A stretch of 36,318 bases of DNA from Burkholderiaceae bacterium (GTDB taxonomy: Bacteria > Pseudomonadota > Gammaproteobacteria > Burkholderiales > Burkholderiaceae_C), in assembly GCA_017848435.1 (NCBI GenBank), contig JAFEHU010000040.1, forward strand, positions 1 through 36,318, read 5' to 3'. Under the pieces are notes generated by a model, which saw only the letters and a list, made by a program, of their open reading frames with translations, was not told the DNA's origin and made no database searches. A program made the position numbers and the translations under genes. Shown here piece by piece: positions 11,694 through 18,526 of the stretch; the first letter of the stretch is position 1, and each line of letters opens with the position of its first letter.

Positions 11694-12434
11694 ATGGGCA
11701 TGACGGCACCCGCCCAGGGCGTGGCGCTCATCGTCGGTGCTGGCGACGCCACCGGTGGCGCCATCGCACGGCGCTTTGCACGCGGCGGCCTCACGGTTTG
11801 CGCGGTGCGGCGCGATGCCGCGAAGCTGCAGCCCTTGCTCGACCAGATCAAGGCCGACGGCGGCACCGCCCATGGCTTCGGTTCCGACGCGCGCAAGGAA
11901 GAAGCGGTGGTGGCGCTGGTCGAGCAGGTCGAGGCCACCATCGGCCCCATCGAGGCCCTGGTGTTCAACATCGGCGCCAACGTGCGCACCCCGGTGATGG
12001 AAGAAACCGCGCGGCGCTATTTCAAGATCTGGGAGATGGCGGCCTTTGGCGGTTTTCTCTATGGCCGCGAGGTGGCCAAACGCATGTTGGCGCGCGAACG
12101 CGGCACCATCCTCTTTACCGGCGCCACCGCCTCCACACGCGGTGCCGCAGGTTTCTCGGCCTTCTCTGGTGCCAAGATGGCGTTGCGTGCACTGGCGCAA
12201 AGCATGGCGCGTGAGCTGGGGCCGCAGGGCATTCATGTGGCCCACACCCTCATCGACGGTGCCATCGACACCGAGTTCATCCGCACCCTGTTCCCGGCCA
12301 CCTACGCGCTGAAAGACAAGGACGGCATCCTCAACCCCGACCACATCGCTGAAAATTACTGGATGCTGCACACCCAGCCGCGCGACGCCTGGACCCACGA
12401 GATGGACCTGCGGCCGTGGATGGAAACCTTCTAG
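11694..12434 (+). CDS. SDR-family protein lacking the catalytic tyrosine
   Basis: A 246-aa Rossmann protein with an altered glycine motif (IVGAGDATGGAIARRF), FNIGAN in place of NNAG and LFTGATAS carrying the active-site Ser. In the YxxxK position it reads FSGAK (Phe157, Lys161), so the proton-donating Tyr is missing. I recall related proteobacterial SDRs with the same Phe, which suggests a subfamily trait rather than a mutation. It may be a poor dehydrogenase, use another acid, or only bind acyl-CoA or nucleotide. GAGGGGG precedes the ATG at 11694; an in-frame ATG at 11700 is also possible. The 55 bp upstream contain a short GC-rich segment similar to a common Comamonadaceae intergenic sequence. 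Confidence 0.8.
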   Translation: MGMTAPAQGVALIVGAGDATGGAIARRFARGGLTVCAVRRDAAKLQPLLDQIKADGGTAHGFGSDARKEEAVVALVEQVEATIGPIEALVFNIGANVRTPVMEETARRYFKIWEMAAFGGFLYGREVAKRMLARERGTILFTGATASTRGAAGFSAFSGAKMALRALAQSMARELGPQGIHVAHTLIDGAIDTEFIRTLFPATYALKDKDGILNPDHIAENYWMLHTQPRDAWTHEMDLRPWMETF

Positions 12435-12453
12435 AAGACCCACCGGAGACACC

Positions 12454-13047
12454 ATGGCCAAAACCCTCGAGTTCTACTTCGATTTCGGCAGCCCCGCGGC
12501 CTATTTGGCCCACACCCAGTTGCCCAAGCTCAGCGCCGAGACCGGCGCCACGGTGGTCTACAAGCCCATGCTGCTGGGCGGTGTGTTCCAGGCCACCGGC
12601 AACCGGCCGCCGATCGCCGTGCTGCCCAAAGGCACCTATGTGTTCACCGACTTCGGCCGCTTCGCCCGCCGCTACGGCGTGCCGCTGGTGCTGAACAGCA
12701 ACTTCCCCATCATCACCACCACGTTGATGCGCATCGCCATTGCCCTGCAGCTGCGCACCGACCCGCGTTTCGCCGAGTACATGGACACCATCTACCGGGC
12801 GATCTGGGTCGACAACCACAACCTCAACGACCCGGCGGTCGTGGCCGAGGTGCTGACCCGCGCCGGCTTTGACGCCACCGCGCTGCTGGCCTTGTCGCAA
12901 GAGCAGGAAGTGAAAGACGCGCTGAAAGCCGCCACCGAGGCCGCCGTGGCCCGTGGCGTGTTCGGTGCGCCCACCAGCTTTGTCGGCGACCAGATGTTCT
13001 GGGGCCAGGACCGGTTGGACTTTGTGCGCGAAGCGCTGTTGGCCTGA
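12454..13047 (+). CDS. 2-hydroxychromene-2-carboxylate isomerase-like protein (DsbA/GST-kappa fold)
   Basis: The 197-aa protein has the N-terminal signature EFYFDFGSPAAYLA with Ser13, the residue that activates glutathione in HCCA isomerase (NahD) and kappa-class GSTs. A C-terminal VFGAPTSFVGDQMFWGQDRL contains the cis-Pro loop typical of the thioredoxin-like DsbA superfamily. In naphthalene degradation the family isomerises a hydroxychromene carboxylate with glutathione. No other aromatic-ring gene is nearby, so the role here is probably a glutathione-dependent isomerisation or conjugation connected with unusual acyl-CoA substrates (inference). It sits 19 bp after the SDR and 47 bp before the ECI-like gene. 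Confidence 0.87.
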   Translation: MAKTLEFYFDFGSPAAYLAHTQLPKLSAETGATVVYKPMLLGGVFQATGNRPPIAVLPKGTYVFTDFGRFARRYGVPLVLNSNFPIITTTLMRIAIALQLRTDPRFAEYMDTIYRAIWVDNHNLNDPAVVAEVLTRAGFDATALLALSQEQEVKDALKAATEAAVARGVFGAPTSFVGDQMFWGQDRLDFVREALLA

Positions 13048-13094
13048 TACTGTTTCTTTTTCCGCCCGATTTCCCGATTTGACCGAAAGACCCC

Positions 13095-13859
13095 ATGAGC
13101 GAAATCCTCACCCACGTTGACGCTGGCGTCATGACCCTGACGCTGAACCGGGTCGACAAGAAAAACTCCCTCACCGCCGCGATGTACGCGGCCATGGCGC
13201 TGGCCATTCACGAAGCCAGCACCAACGACGAGGTGCGCGTGCTCGTCATCCAGGGCCACGAGACCATCTTCTCCGCCGGCAACGACATTGCCGACTTCCT
13301 GAACAACCCGCCCGCCACCGAAGACGCGCCGGTGTTCCACTTCCTGCGCGGCATCAGCACGCTGGCCAAGCCGGTGATTGCCGCCGTGGCCGGCCCGGCG
13401 GTTGGCATTGGCACCACCATGCTGTTCCACTGCGACCTGGTCTACGCCGGTGACAACGCCGCGTTCGCGATGCCGTTCGTCAACCTCGGCCTGGTGCCCG
13501 AAGCCGGCGCCAGCCTGCTCGCCCCCAAGCTGATGGGCTACCAGCGCGCGGCCGAAGTGCTGCTGCTTGGCGAACCCTTCAAGGTCGAAGCGGCGATGGA
13601 AATGGGCCTGGTCAACCGCATCGTGCCGCCTTCGGAAGTGAACGCGCTGGCGCAGCAACAGGCCCGCAAGCTCGCCACCAAGCCGCTGAGTTCGCTGATC
13701 GAAACCAAGCGCCTGATGCGCCTGGGCCAGGCCTCGCAGGTGTCCAAACAGATGACCGAAGAGGCCAGCGTGTTTGGCCGCATGCTGACCGAACACGCCG
13801 CCCGCGAAGCCTTCACCGCCTTCATGGAAAAGCGCAAGCCCGACTTCAGCAAGGTCTGA
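13095..13859 (+). CDS. Enoyl-CoA isomerase/hydratase (crotonase, ECI2-like)
   Basis: A 254-aa crotonase with oxyanion-hole segments IFSAGNDIADF and AVAGPAVGIGTTM. The two hydratase glutamates of rat enoyl-CoA hydratase are absent (GIGTTMLFHCD and FAMPFVN at those places). Instead Glu136 in LVPEAGAS matches the catalytic Glu of delta3-delta2-enoyl-CoA isomerases of the ECI2/Eci1 type, so an isomerase role, handling unsaturated fatty acids, is likelier than hydration. The N-terminus (SEILTHVDAGVMTLTLNRVDKKNSLT) starts right at the family start. Its last 32 bp recur 81 bp downstream. It is probably the last gene of the operon. Confidence 0.88.
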   Translation: MSEILTHVDAGVMTLTLNRVDKKNSLTAAMYAAMALAIHEASTNDEVRVLVIQGHETIFSAGNDIADFLNNPPATEDAPVFHFLRGISTLAKPVIAAVAGPAVGIGTTMLFHCDLVYAGDNAAFAMPFVNLGLVPEAGASLLAPKLMGYQRAAEVLLLGEPFKVEAAMEMGLVNRIVPPSEVNALAQQQARKLATKPLSSLIETKRLMRLGQASQVSKQMTEEASVFGRMLTEHAAREAFTAFMEKRKPDFSKV

Positions 13860-13940
13860 AGGTGGGCGGGCCGCAGGCCGACCGCGCAGCGGGTATGGCG
13901 CTTTCGCCAAAAGCGCAAGCCCGACTTCAGCAAGGTCTGA
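13828..13940 (+). repeat. Direct duplication of the 3' end of the isomerase gene
   Basis: Thirty-two bases ending in the stop codon TGA of the isomerase (13828-13859) occur again without change at 13909-13940, 81 bp further on. The second copy is not preceded by an open gene and is a relic. Between them lies GC-rich noncoding sequence. A slippage or unequal-recombination event is the simple explanation. A promoter or terminator role is not evident. Confidence 0.85.
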
Positions 13941-13987
13941 GGCGGCTGGCAGGGCAAAAACACGCGTGGTGGGGCTTTCAGGGCAGG

Positions 13988-14053
13988 ATTTCAAGCCAAA
14001 TCGGCCTCGGGCCTTAGTGAAAACTTGTGATGTAGCTATACATTCAATAGCAA
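13988..14053 (+). repeat. Dispersed intergenic repeat, copy B
   Basis: The copy starts ATTTCAAGCCAAATCGGCC, carries GCCTTAGTGAAA at 14011-14022, and ends with GCTAT-N7-ATAGC (14035-14051) plus AA, directly in front of the next gene's ATG. It aligns with copy A (reverse strand) and copy C (35677-35743). With the duplication at 13828-13940 it fills the 194-bp gap between the isomerase and the methyltransferase genes. Any promoter of the methyltransferase gene must overlap it. Confidence 0.75.
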
Positions 14054-15268
14054 ATGCAAGCACCCATGTCCCCTGTTCTGGACCAAGCCCGAGACCTGTT
14101 TCACGACGGCGTGGGCCATTTTGAAGCGGGCCGCCTCGCGCAGGCCGAGGGGTGTTTTGCCGCCGCGCTGGTGCTGGCGCCTGGCCGCCCCTCGCTGCTG
14201 ACCAACCTCGGCGTCAGCCGCGTGCGTTTGGGCAAAGCGGCCGAAGCGCTGCCGCTGCTGGAACAGGCGACCGCCGCCGAGCCAGACAACCTGGAGGCAT
14301 GGGCCCACCTGGCCATGGCCCACGAACGGCTGGCCCACCCGGTCGAAGCGCTGGCTTGCTGCGACCGCGCGTTGGCCATCGACGCGGCCCAGCCCGGCGT
14401 GTGGCTGCAGCGCGGCCAGTTGCTGGTGCGCATGAACCGGGCCGAAGAAGCGCTGACCGCTTTCAACCAGGCCACCCACTTCGGCCCCGACCATGCCGAC
14501 GCCTGGAGCCACAAAGGCACGCTGCTGCGCGAGGTGCACCGCCTGGAAGAGGCCGCCACCTGCTTTGAGCGGGCCATCGCGCTGGGGGCCGACGCGCAGG
14601 TGCACCAGTACTTCCTGGCTTCGGTGCGTGGCGGCGCGGCGCCACCCACCGCGCCGCGCGGCTACGTGCAGTTCCTGTTTGACGACTACGCCGACGAGTT
14701 CCAGCACCACCTGGTGGACCTGCTGGGTTACCAGGGGCACACCCTGCTGGTGGCGCACCTGGCCCGTGTGGCGCCGCGGCGTTTCCGCTCGGCGCTCGAT
14801 CTGGGTTGCGGCACCGGCCTGTGTGGCCCGCTGGTACACCCCCTGGCCGACCGGGTGGACGGGCTCGACGTGTCGGCTGGCATGCTCGCCAAGGCGAAAA
14901 CCCTGGGTGTCTACACCGAGCTGGTTCAGGCCGACGCCGCCACCGACCTGCTGGCCAGTGGCCGCCACGACGACCTGGTGCTGGCCGCCGACGTGTTCAT
15001 CTACATCGGCGCCCTCGGCCCGGTGTTTGATGGCGTGGCGCACATCCTGGTGCCGGGCGGCGTATTCTGCTTCACCGTGGAGCTGCTCACCGGCGCGGGC
15101 GACATGCAGCTCCTGCCCAGCCTGCGCTACGCCCACTCGGAAAACCATGTGCGGCAACTGGCCGAGGCACATGGCTTCCGCGTGCTGGCCACGGTGACGG
15201 CCCCGCTGCGGCAAGACCAGCAACAACCCGTGGCCGGGCTCTACGTCTACCTGACCAAACCGGGGTGA
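14054..15268 (+). CDS. TPR-repeat SAM-dependent methyltransferase
   Basis: The 404-aa protein begins with about five tetratricopeptide repeats (residues 9-185; for example AWAHLAMAHERLAHPVEALA and AWSHKGTLLREVHRLEEAAT), a protein-binding scaffold. A class I methyltransferase domain follows at about residues 240-360, with the SAM motif LDLGCGTGLCGPL and the acidic DGLD end of strand 2. The target is unknown. This architecture is common in Proteobacteria and often has no assigned role. The start at 14054 follows repeat copy B directly; an in-frame ATG at 14066 is an alternative, and neither has a clear ribosome-binding site. It is isolated between two lipid operons and shares no obvious function with them. 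Confidence 0.85.
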   Translation: MQAPMSPVLDQARDLFHDGVGHFEAGRLAQAEGCFAAALVLAPGRPSLLTNLGVSRVRLGKAAEALPLLEQATAAEPDNLEAWAHLAMAHERLAHPVEALACCDRALAIDAAQPGVWLQRGQLLVRMNRAEEALTAFNQATHFGPDHADAWSHKGTLLREVHRLEEAATCFERAIALGADAQVHQYFLASVRGGAAPPTAPRGYVQFLFDDYADEFQHHLVDLLGYQGHTLLVAHLARVAPRRFRSALDLGCGTGLCGPLVHPLADRVDGLDVSAGMLAKAKTLGVYTELVQADAATDLLASGRHDDLVLAADVFIYIGALGPVFDGVAHILVPGGVFCFTVELLTGAGDMQLLPSLRYAHSENHVRQLAEAHGFRVLATVTAPLRQDQQQPVAGLYVYLTKPG

Positions 15269-15277
15269 GCGGCAGCG

Positions 15278-15320
15278 CCAGCTATTTATACCAAGCATTT
15301 GCTTGCTATAAATAAAAGCT
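15278..15320 (+). repeat. AT-rich hairpin, partial relative of the dispersed repeat (copy D)
   Basis: TATTTATA (15283-15290) pairs with TATAAATA (15307-15314). Inside it, after one mismatch, CAAGCA (15292-15297) pairs with TGCTTG (15300-15305) around a two-base loop, giving 14 paired bases in all. The GCTATAAATA-AAAGC part resembles the tail of copies A-C. The hairpin lies just after the methyltransferase stop and may end its transcript, though no T-run follows directly. Confidence 0.5.
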
Positions 15321-15328
15321 TTTGGTAT
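15288..15328. promoter_or_regulatory. Inverted repeat overlapping the start of the TetR gene
   Basis: ATACCAA (15288-15294) and TTGGTAT (15322-15328) are perfect arms 27 bases apart; the right arm runs into the ATG at 15327. A TetR operator or a leader structure hiding the start codon is possible. The arms overlap the hairpin at 15283-15314, so the two structures would exclude each other. Functional assignment is a guess. Confidence 0.25.
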
Positions 15329-15995
15329 GGTTCGCGGCATGGACCCCGCTGTCGCCGAAACCACCCCCGCAGAAAAACGCCCGCGCGGCCGGCCCCGCAA
15401 GACGGTGGACGAGCGCGACGACGGCAACCGCCGGCAGGAACTCATCACCTCCGCGGCCCGGCTGTTTCGCCGCAAAGGATTTGACGCCACCAGCACCCGC
15501 GACATTGCCGCTGCCGTGGGCATGCAGAGCGGCTCGCCGTTCTACCACTTCAAAAGCAAGGGTGCGCTGCTCTATGCGGTGATGGACGAGGGCATGCGCT
15601 CCGCCATTGCGCAGCAGGCCAAGGTGCTTCAAACAGCCGCGCAGGGGGGCCAGTCCGCAGCCGGTTTGCTGGCGGTGCTGATCCGCAACCACTTCGACAT
15701 CCTGGTCGGGCCGGGCAGCGACTTCATCCCGGTGATGCTGTACGAGGCGCGCTCGATCACGCCACGCCAGCGCACGTTGCTGGCCACGCTGCAAAGCGAA
15801 TACGAAGCGCCGTGGACGCCGGTGCTGCAGGCCTTGCACGCCAGCGGCCAACTCAAAGCCGACGTCAAGCTCTCACGGCTGCTGATCTTTGGCGCGCTGA
15901 ACTGGTCGGCGCAGTGGTTCGATGCGCGCAAGGGCGCGTCGCTCGACGAACTGACCGCCGCCGCGATGGCCCTTTTCATTCGAGGTGAGGCATGA
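15327..15995 (+). CDS. TetR/AcrR family regulator with AT-hook-like arm
   Basis: The 222-aa protein has a basic N-terminal arm KRPRGRPRK (residues 17-25), an AT-hook-like minor-groove binder. The helix-turn-helix follows at about residues 55-78 (STRDIAAAVGMQSGSPFYHF), and the ligand domain carries ARSITPRQR, a stretch I associate with TetR regulators of branched-chain or terpenoid acyl-CoA catabolism. An ATG at 15339 is an alternative start. Its TGA overlaps the ATG of the next gene (ATGA, 15992-15995), so it is translated with the operon and probably controls it. The inducer is unknown; an acyl-CoA intermediate is likely. Confidence 0.88.
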   Translation: MVRGMDPAVAETTPAEKRPRGRPRKTVDERDDGNRRQELITSAARLFRRKGFDATSTRDIAAAVGMQSGSPFYHFKSKGALLYAVMDEGMRSAIAQQAKVLQTAAQGGQSAAGLLAVLIRNHFDILVGPGSDFIPVMLYEARSITPRQRTLLATLQSEYEAPWTPVLQALHASGQLKADVKLSRLLIFGALNWSAQWFDARKGASLDELTAAAMALFIRGEA

Positions 15996-16888
15996 GCTAC
16001 CAATCTGTCTTCAAGCCCGGCCTGTTCGCTGGCAAGGTCATCGTGGTCACTGGCGGTGGTTCGGGCATTGGCCGCTGCACCGCGCACGAACTGGCCGCGC
16101 TCGGCGCGCATGTGGTGCTGATCGGCCGCAAACTCGAGAAGCTGCAGGATGTGGCGACCGAGATCGCGCTCGACGGTGTGGGCCATGTGGGGCACGTGAG
16201 TTTTCACGCCTGCGACATCCGGCAGGAAGACGCCGTGCGCAGCACGGTGGCCGCCATCGTGCTGGCCCATGGCCGCATCGACGCGCTGGTGAACAACGCG
16301 GGCGGCCAGTACATGACGCCGCTGGAAGCCATTTCCGCCAAGGGCTGGCAGGCGGTGGTGGACACCAACCTCACCGGCGGTTTCCTGATGGCGCGCGAAT
16401 GCTATTTGCAGGGCATGCAGCAGCACGGTGGTGCGATCGTCAACACCGTGGCCGACATCTGGGGCTCGATGCCGGGCATGGGCCACAGCGGCGCGGCGCG
16501 CGCCGGCATGGTCAGCTTCACCGAAACGGCGGCGCTGGAGTGGGCCAAGAGCGGCGTGCGGGTCAACGCGGTGGCGCCGGGCTACATCGCCTCCAGCGGC
16601 ATGGACCAGTACCCTGCTGAGGCCGGTGCCATGCTGCGCGAGATGCAGGCCACCGTGCCCTTGGGGCGCTTCGGCAACGAGGCGGAAACGTCCGCGGCCA
16701 TCGTCTTTTTGCTGTCGCCGGCCGCTGCCTTCATCTCGGGCAGTGTGCTGCGCGTCGATGGCGCACGGCCGCAGGTGCGCATGGGCTGGGGCCCGGTGGC
16801 GGCACCGGCCGATGTGCAGCAGCGCGACGCGGTGAAACCGTTCGACGGCTTCCACCGCTACCAGATGCCCAAGGTGTTGCAGACATGA
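15992..16888 (+). CDS. SDR, PECR/2,4-dienoyl-CoA-reductase-like
   Basis: A 298-aa Rossmann protein with VTGGGSGIGRCTA (NADP-type glycine motif), LVNNAGGQYMTPLE and NTVADIWGSMPG. Instead of YxxxK it reads MGHSGAARAGMVSFTE (His165), the signature of peroxisomal trans-2-enoyl-CoA reductase (PECR) and related dienoyl-CoA reductases. So it probably reduces or handles enoyl-CoA rather than alcohols. AtuG-type SDRs of the citronellol pathway are a possible alternative relative. The C-terminus extends about 35 residues beyond the common SDR end. It is coupled at both ends by ATGA overlaps (15992 and 16885). Confidence 0.85.
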   Translation: MSYQSVFKPGLFAGKVIVVTGGGSGIGRCTAHELAALGAHVVLIGRKLEKLQDVATEIALDGVGHVGHVSFHACDIRQEDAVRSTVAAIVLAHGRIDALVNNAGGQYMTPLEAISAKGWQAVVDTNLTGGFLMARECYLQGMQQHGGAIVNTVADIWGSMPGMGHSGAARAGMVSFTETAALEWAKSGVRVNAVAPGYIASSGMDQYPAEAGAMLREMQATVPLGRFGNEAETSAAIVFLLSPAAAFISGSVLRVDGARPQVRMGWGPVAAPADVQQRDAVKPFDGFHRYQMPKVLQT

Positions 16889-18513
16889 GCGTGTTCCGTT
16901 CGCCGTGGAACGCGCAGGGGGACGTCGCGCAGCAGCGCCGCACCGCCATGCTGGCGCGCATCGCGCAATTGCGCGCGCTGGAGCAGCGTGCGGCCGATGC
17001 GTCGGCCAGGTCACGGGCCACCTTCGAGAAACGCGGCCAGTTGCTGCCGCGCGAACGCATCGGCCTGCTGGTGGACGCGGGCGCGCCCTGGTTGCCGCTG
17101 TGCAGCCTCGCCGGTTACCGGCAGGACACACCCGACGCGGCCAAGTCGGTACCGGGCGGCGGTGTGATCGCTGGCATCGGTTTCGTGTCGGGCGTCCGCT
17201 GCATGGTGGTGGCCAGCGACTCGGGCATCGAGGCCGGCGCCATCCAGCCCATGGGGCTGGACAAAATTCTGCGGGTGCAGGAGATTGCACTGCAAAACAA
17301 ACTGCCGTTTGTGCACCTGGTGGAAAGTGCCGGCGCCAACTTGATGCGCTACAAGGTGGAAGGCTTCGTGCACGGCGGTGCCTTGTTCCGCAACCTCGCG
17401 CGCTTGTCTGCCGCAGGCATTCCCGTCATCACCGTGCAGCACGGTTCGGGCACGGCCGGCGGGGCCTACATGCCGGGCCTGAGCGACGTGGTGGTTCTGG
17501 TGCGTGGCCGCTCCCGCGCCTTTCTGGCCGGCCCCCCGTTGCTGATGGCTGCCACCGGCGAGGTGGCCACGGAAGAAGAACTCGGCGGCGCCGAGATGCA
17601 CGCCACCGTGTCCGGCCTGGGCGAGTACCTCGCCGAAGACGACCGCCATGCGCTGGGCCTGGCCCGCGAGGTGGTGGCTCGCTCAAACCATCAAAACAAT
17701 CGGGGTCAGATTCCAATTAATCCCGGGCCATTGGCATCTGACCCCGATGGTCGGGATGAACTGCTGGGCCTGATGTCGGACGACCTGCGGCAGCCCGTGG
17801 ACATGCGCGAGGTGATGGCGCGCATTGTGGACGGTGCCGACCTGCTTGAGTTCAAGCCGTTGTACGGTACCGCCACGCTGTGTGTGCAGGCCCGCATCGG
17901 TGGCCATGCGGTGGGCATCGTCAGCAACAACGGGCCGATTGACGTGGCCGGCGCCAACAAGGCCGCGCACTTCATCCAGCGCAGTTGCCAGCTGGGCCAG
18001 TCGCTCATTTACCTGCAGAACACCACCGGCTACATGGTTGGCAAGGACAGCGAGCAGGGCGGCATGATCAAGCACGGCAGCAAGATGATCCAGGCGGTGG
18101 CCAATGCCACCGTGCCGCAATTCACCATCCAGTGTGGTGCGTCGTTCGGCGCGGGCAACTACGGCATGTGTGGCCGGGGGTATGCGCCGCGTTTCCTGTT
18201 CAGCTGGCCGAATGCAAAAACGGCGGTGATGGGCGGCGAACAGGCGGCGCGCACGATGCAGATCGTCACAGAAGCGGGCCTGGCCCGCAAAGGGCTGGTG
18301 CCTGACCCGGCTCAGGCCAAAGCCCAGTTCGACCAGATCGTGGCGATGTTCGAGGCACAGTCCGACGCCTTCACCACCTCCGGCCTGCTGCTCGACGACG
18401 GCGTGATCGACCCGCGCGACACACGCGCTGTGCTGGTGCAGTGCCTGGACATTTGCGCCGAAGCCCATGCCCGCCCACTGCAGCCGATGCAGTTTGGCGT
18501 GGCGCGCATGTAA
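16885..18513 (+). CDS. Acyl-CoA carboxylase, carboxyltransferase (beta) subunit
   Basis: This subunit transfers CO2 from carboxybiotin to an acyl-CoA. The 542-aa protein resembles the beta subunits of methylcrotonyl-CoA and geranyl-CoA carboxylases (LiuB/AtuC): KRGQLLPRERIGLLVD, GIGFVSGVRCMVVASD, VHLVESAGANL, GSGTAGGAYMPGLSD, FLAGPPLLMAATGEVATEEE, then the C-terminal half with NNGPIDVAGANKAAHFIQ, QNTTGYMVGKDSEQGG, IKHGSKMIQAVAN and CGASFGAGNYGMCGRGY. Odd: the linker between the halves (about residues 267-290) is encoded by an AT-richer segment containing a REP-like hairpin (17699-17748). The frame is open through it, so the enzyme may still work. Substrate is undecided between 3-methylcrotonyl-, geranyl- or another branched enoyl-CoA. 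Confidence 0.93.
   Translation: MSVFRSPWNAQGDVAQQRRTAMLARIAQLRALEQRAADASARSRATFEKRGQLLPRERIGLLVDAGAPWLPLCSLAGYRQDTPDAAKSVPGGGVIAGIGFVSGVRCMVVASDSGIEAGAIQPMGLDKILRVQEIALQNKLPFVHLVESAGANLMRYKVEGFVHGGALFRNLARLSAAGIPVITVQHGSGTAGGAYMPGLSDVVVLVRGRSRAFLAGPPLLMAATGEVATEEELGGAEMHATVSGLGEYLAEDDRHALGLAREVVARSNHQNNRGQIPINPGPLASDPDGRDELLGLMSDDLRQPVDMREVMARIVDGADLLEFKPLYGTATLCVQARIGGHAVGIVSNNGPIDVAGANKAAHFIQRSCQLGQSLIYLQNTTGYMVGKDSEQGGMIKHGSKMIQAVANATVPQFTIQCGASFGAGNYGMCGRGYAPRFLFSWPNAKTAVMGGEQAARTMQIVTEAGLARKGLVPDPAQAKAQFDQIVAMFEAQSDAFTTSGLLLDDGVIDPRDTRAVLVQCLDICAEAHARPLQPMQFGVARM
17699..17748. repeat. REP-like palindrome inside the carboxyltransferase gene
   Basis: ATCGGGGTCAGAT (17699-17711) and ATCTGACCCCGAT (17736-17748) are perfect 13-base arms. 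One mismatch further in, CCAAT (17713-17717) pairs with ATTGG (17730-17734) around a 12-base loop. The sequence, together with its AT-rich left flank (from about 17683), contrasts with the GC-rich gene. GGGGTCAGA-type palindromes are, from memory, typical of REP elements moved by Y1/RAYT transposases in Proteobacteria. Here it stands in frame within the variable linker of the protein. Confidence 0.8.
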
Positions 18514-18526
18514 CCCCGGGTGTGCC

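Noticed and set aside
11641-11703. Small 20-codon frame upstream of the Tyr-less SDR
   Set aside because: It coincides with a GC-rich segment (ctgcctcccgaggggg) like one I recall between many Comamonadaceae genes, and its end overlaps the SDR start; no sign of peptide selection.
13909-13940. A second small gene after the isomerase
   Set aside because: The 32-bp copy of the gene end has no start codon or open frame in front of it.
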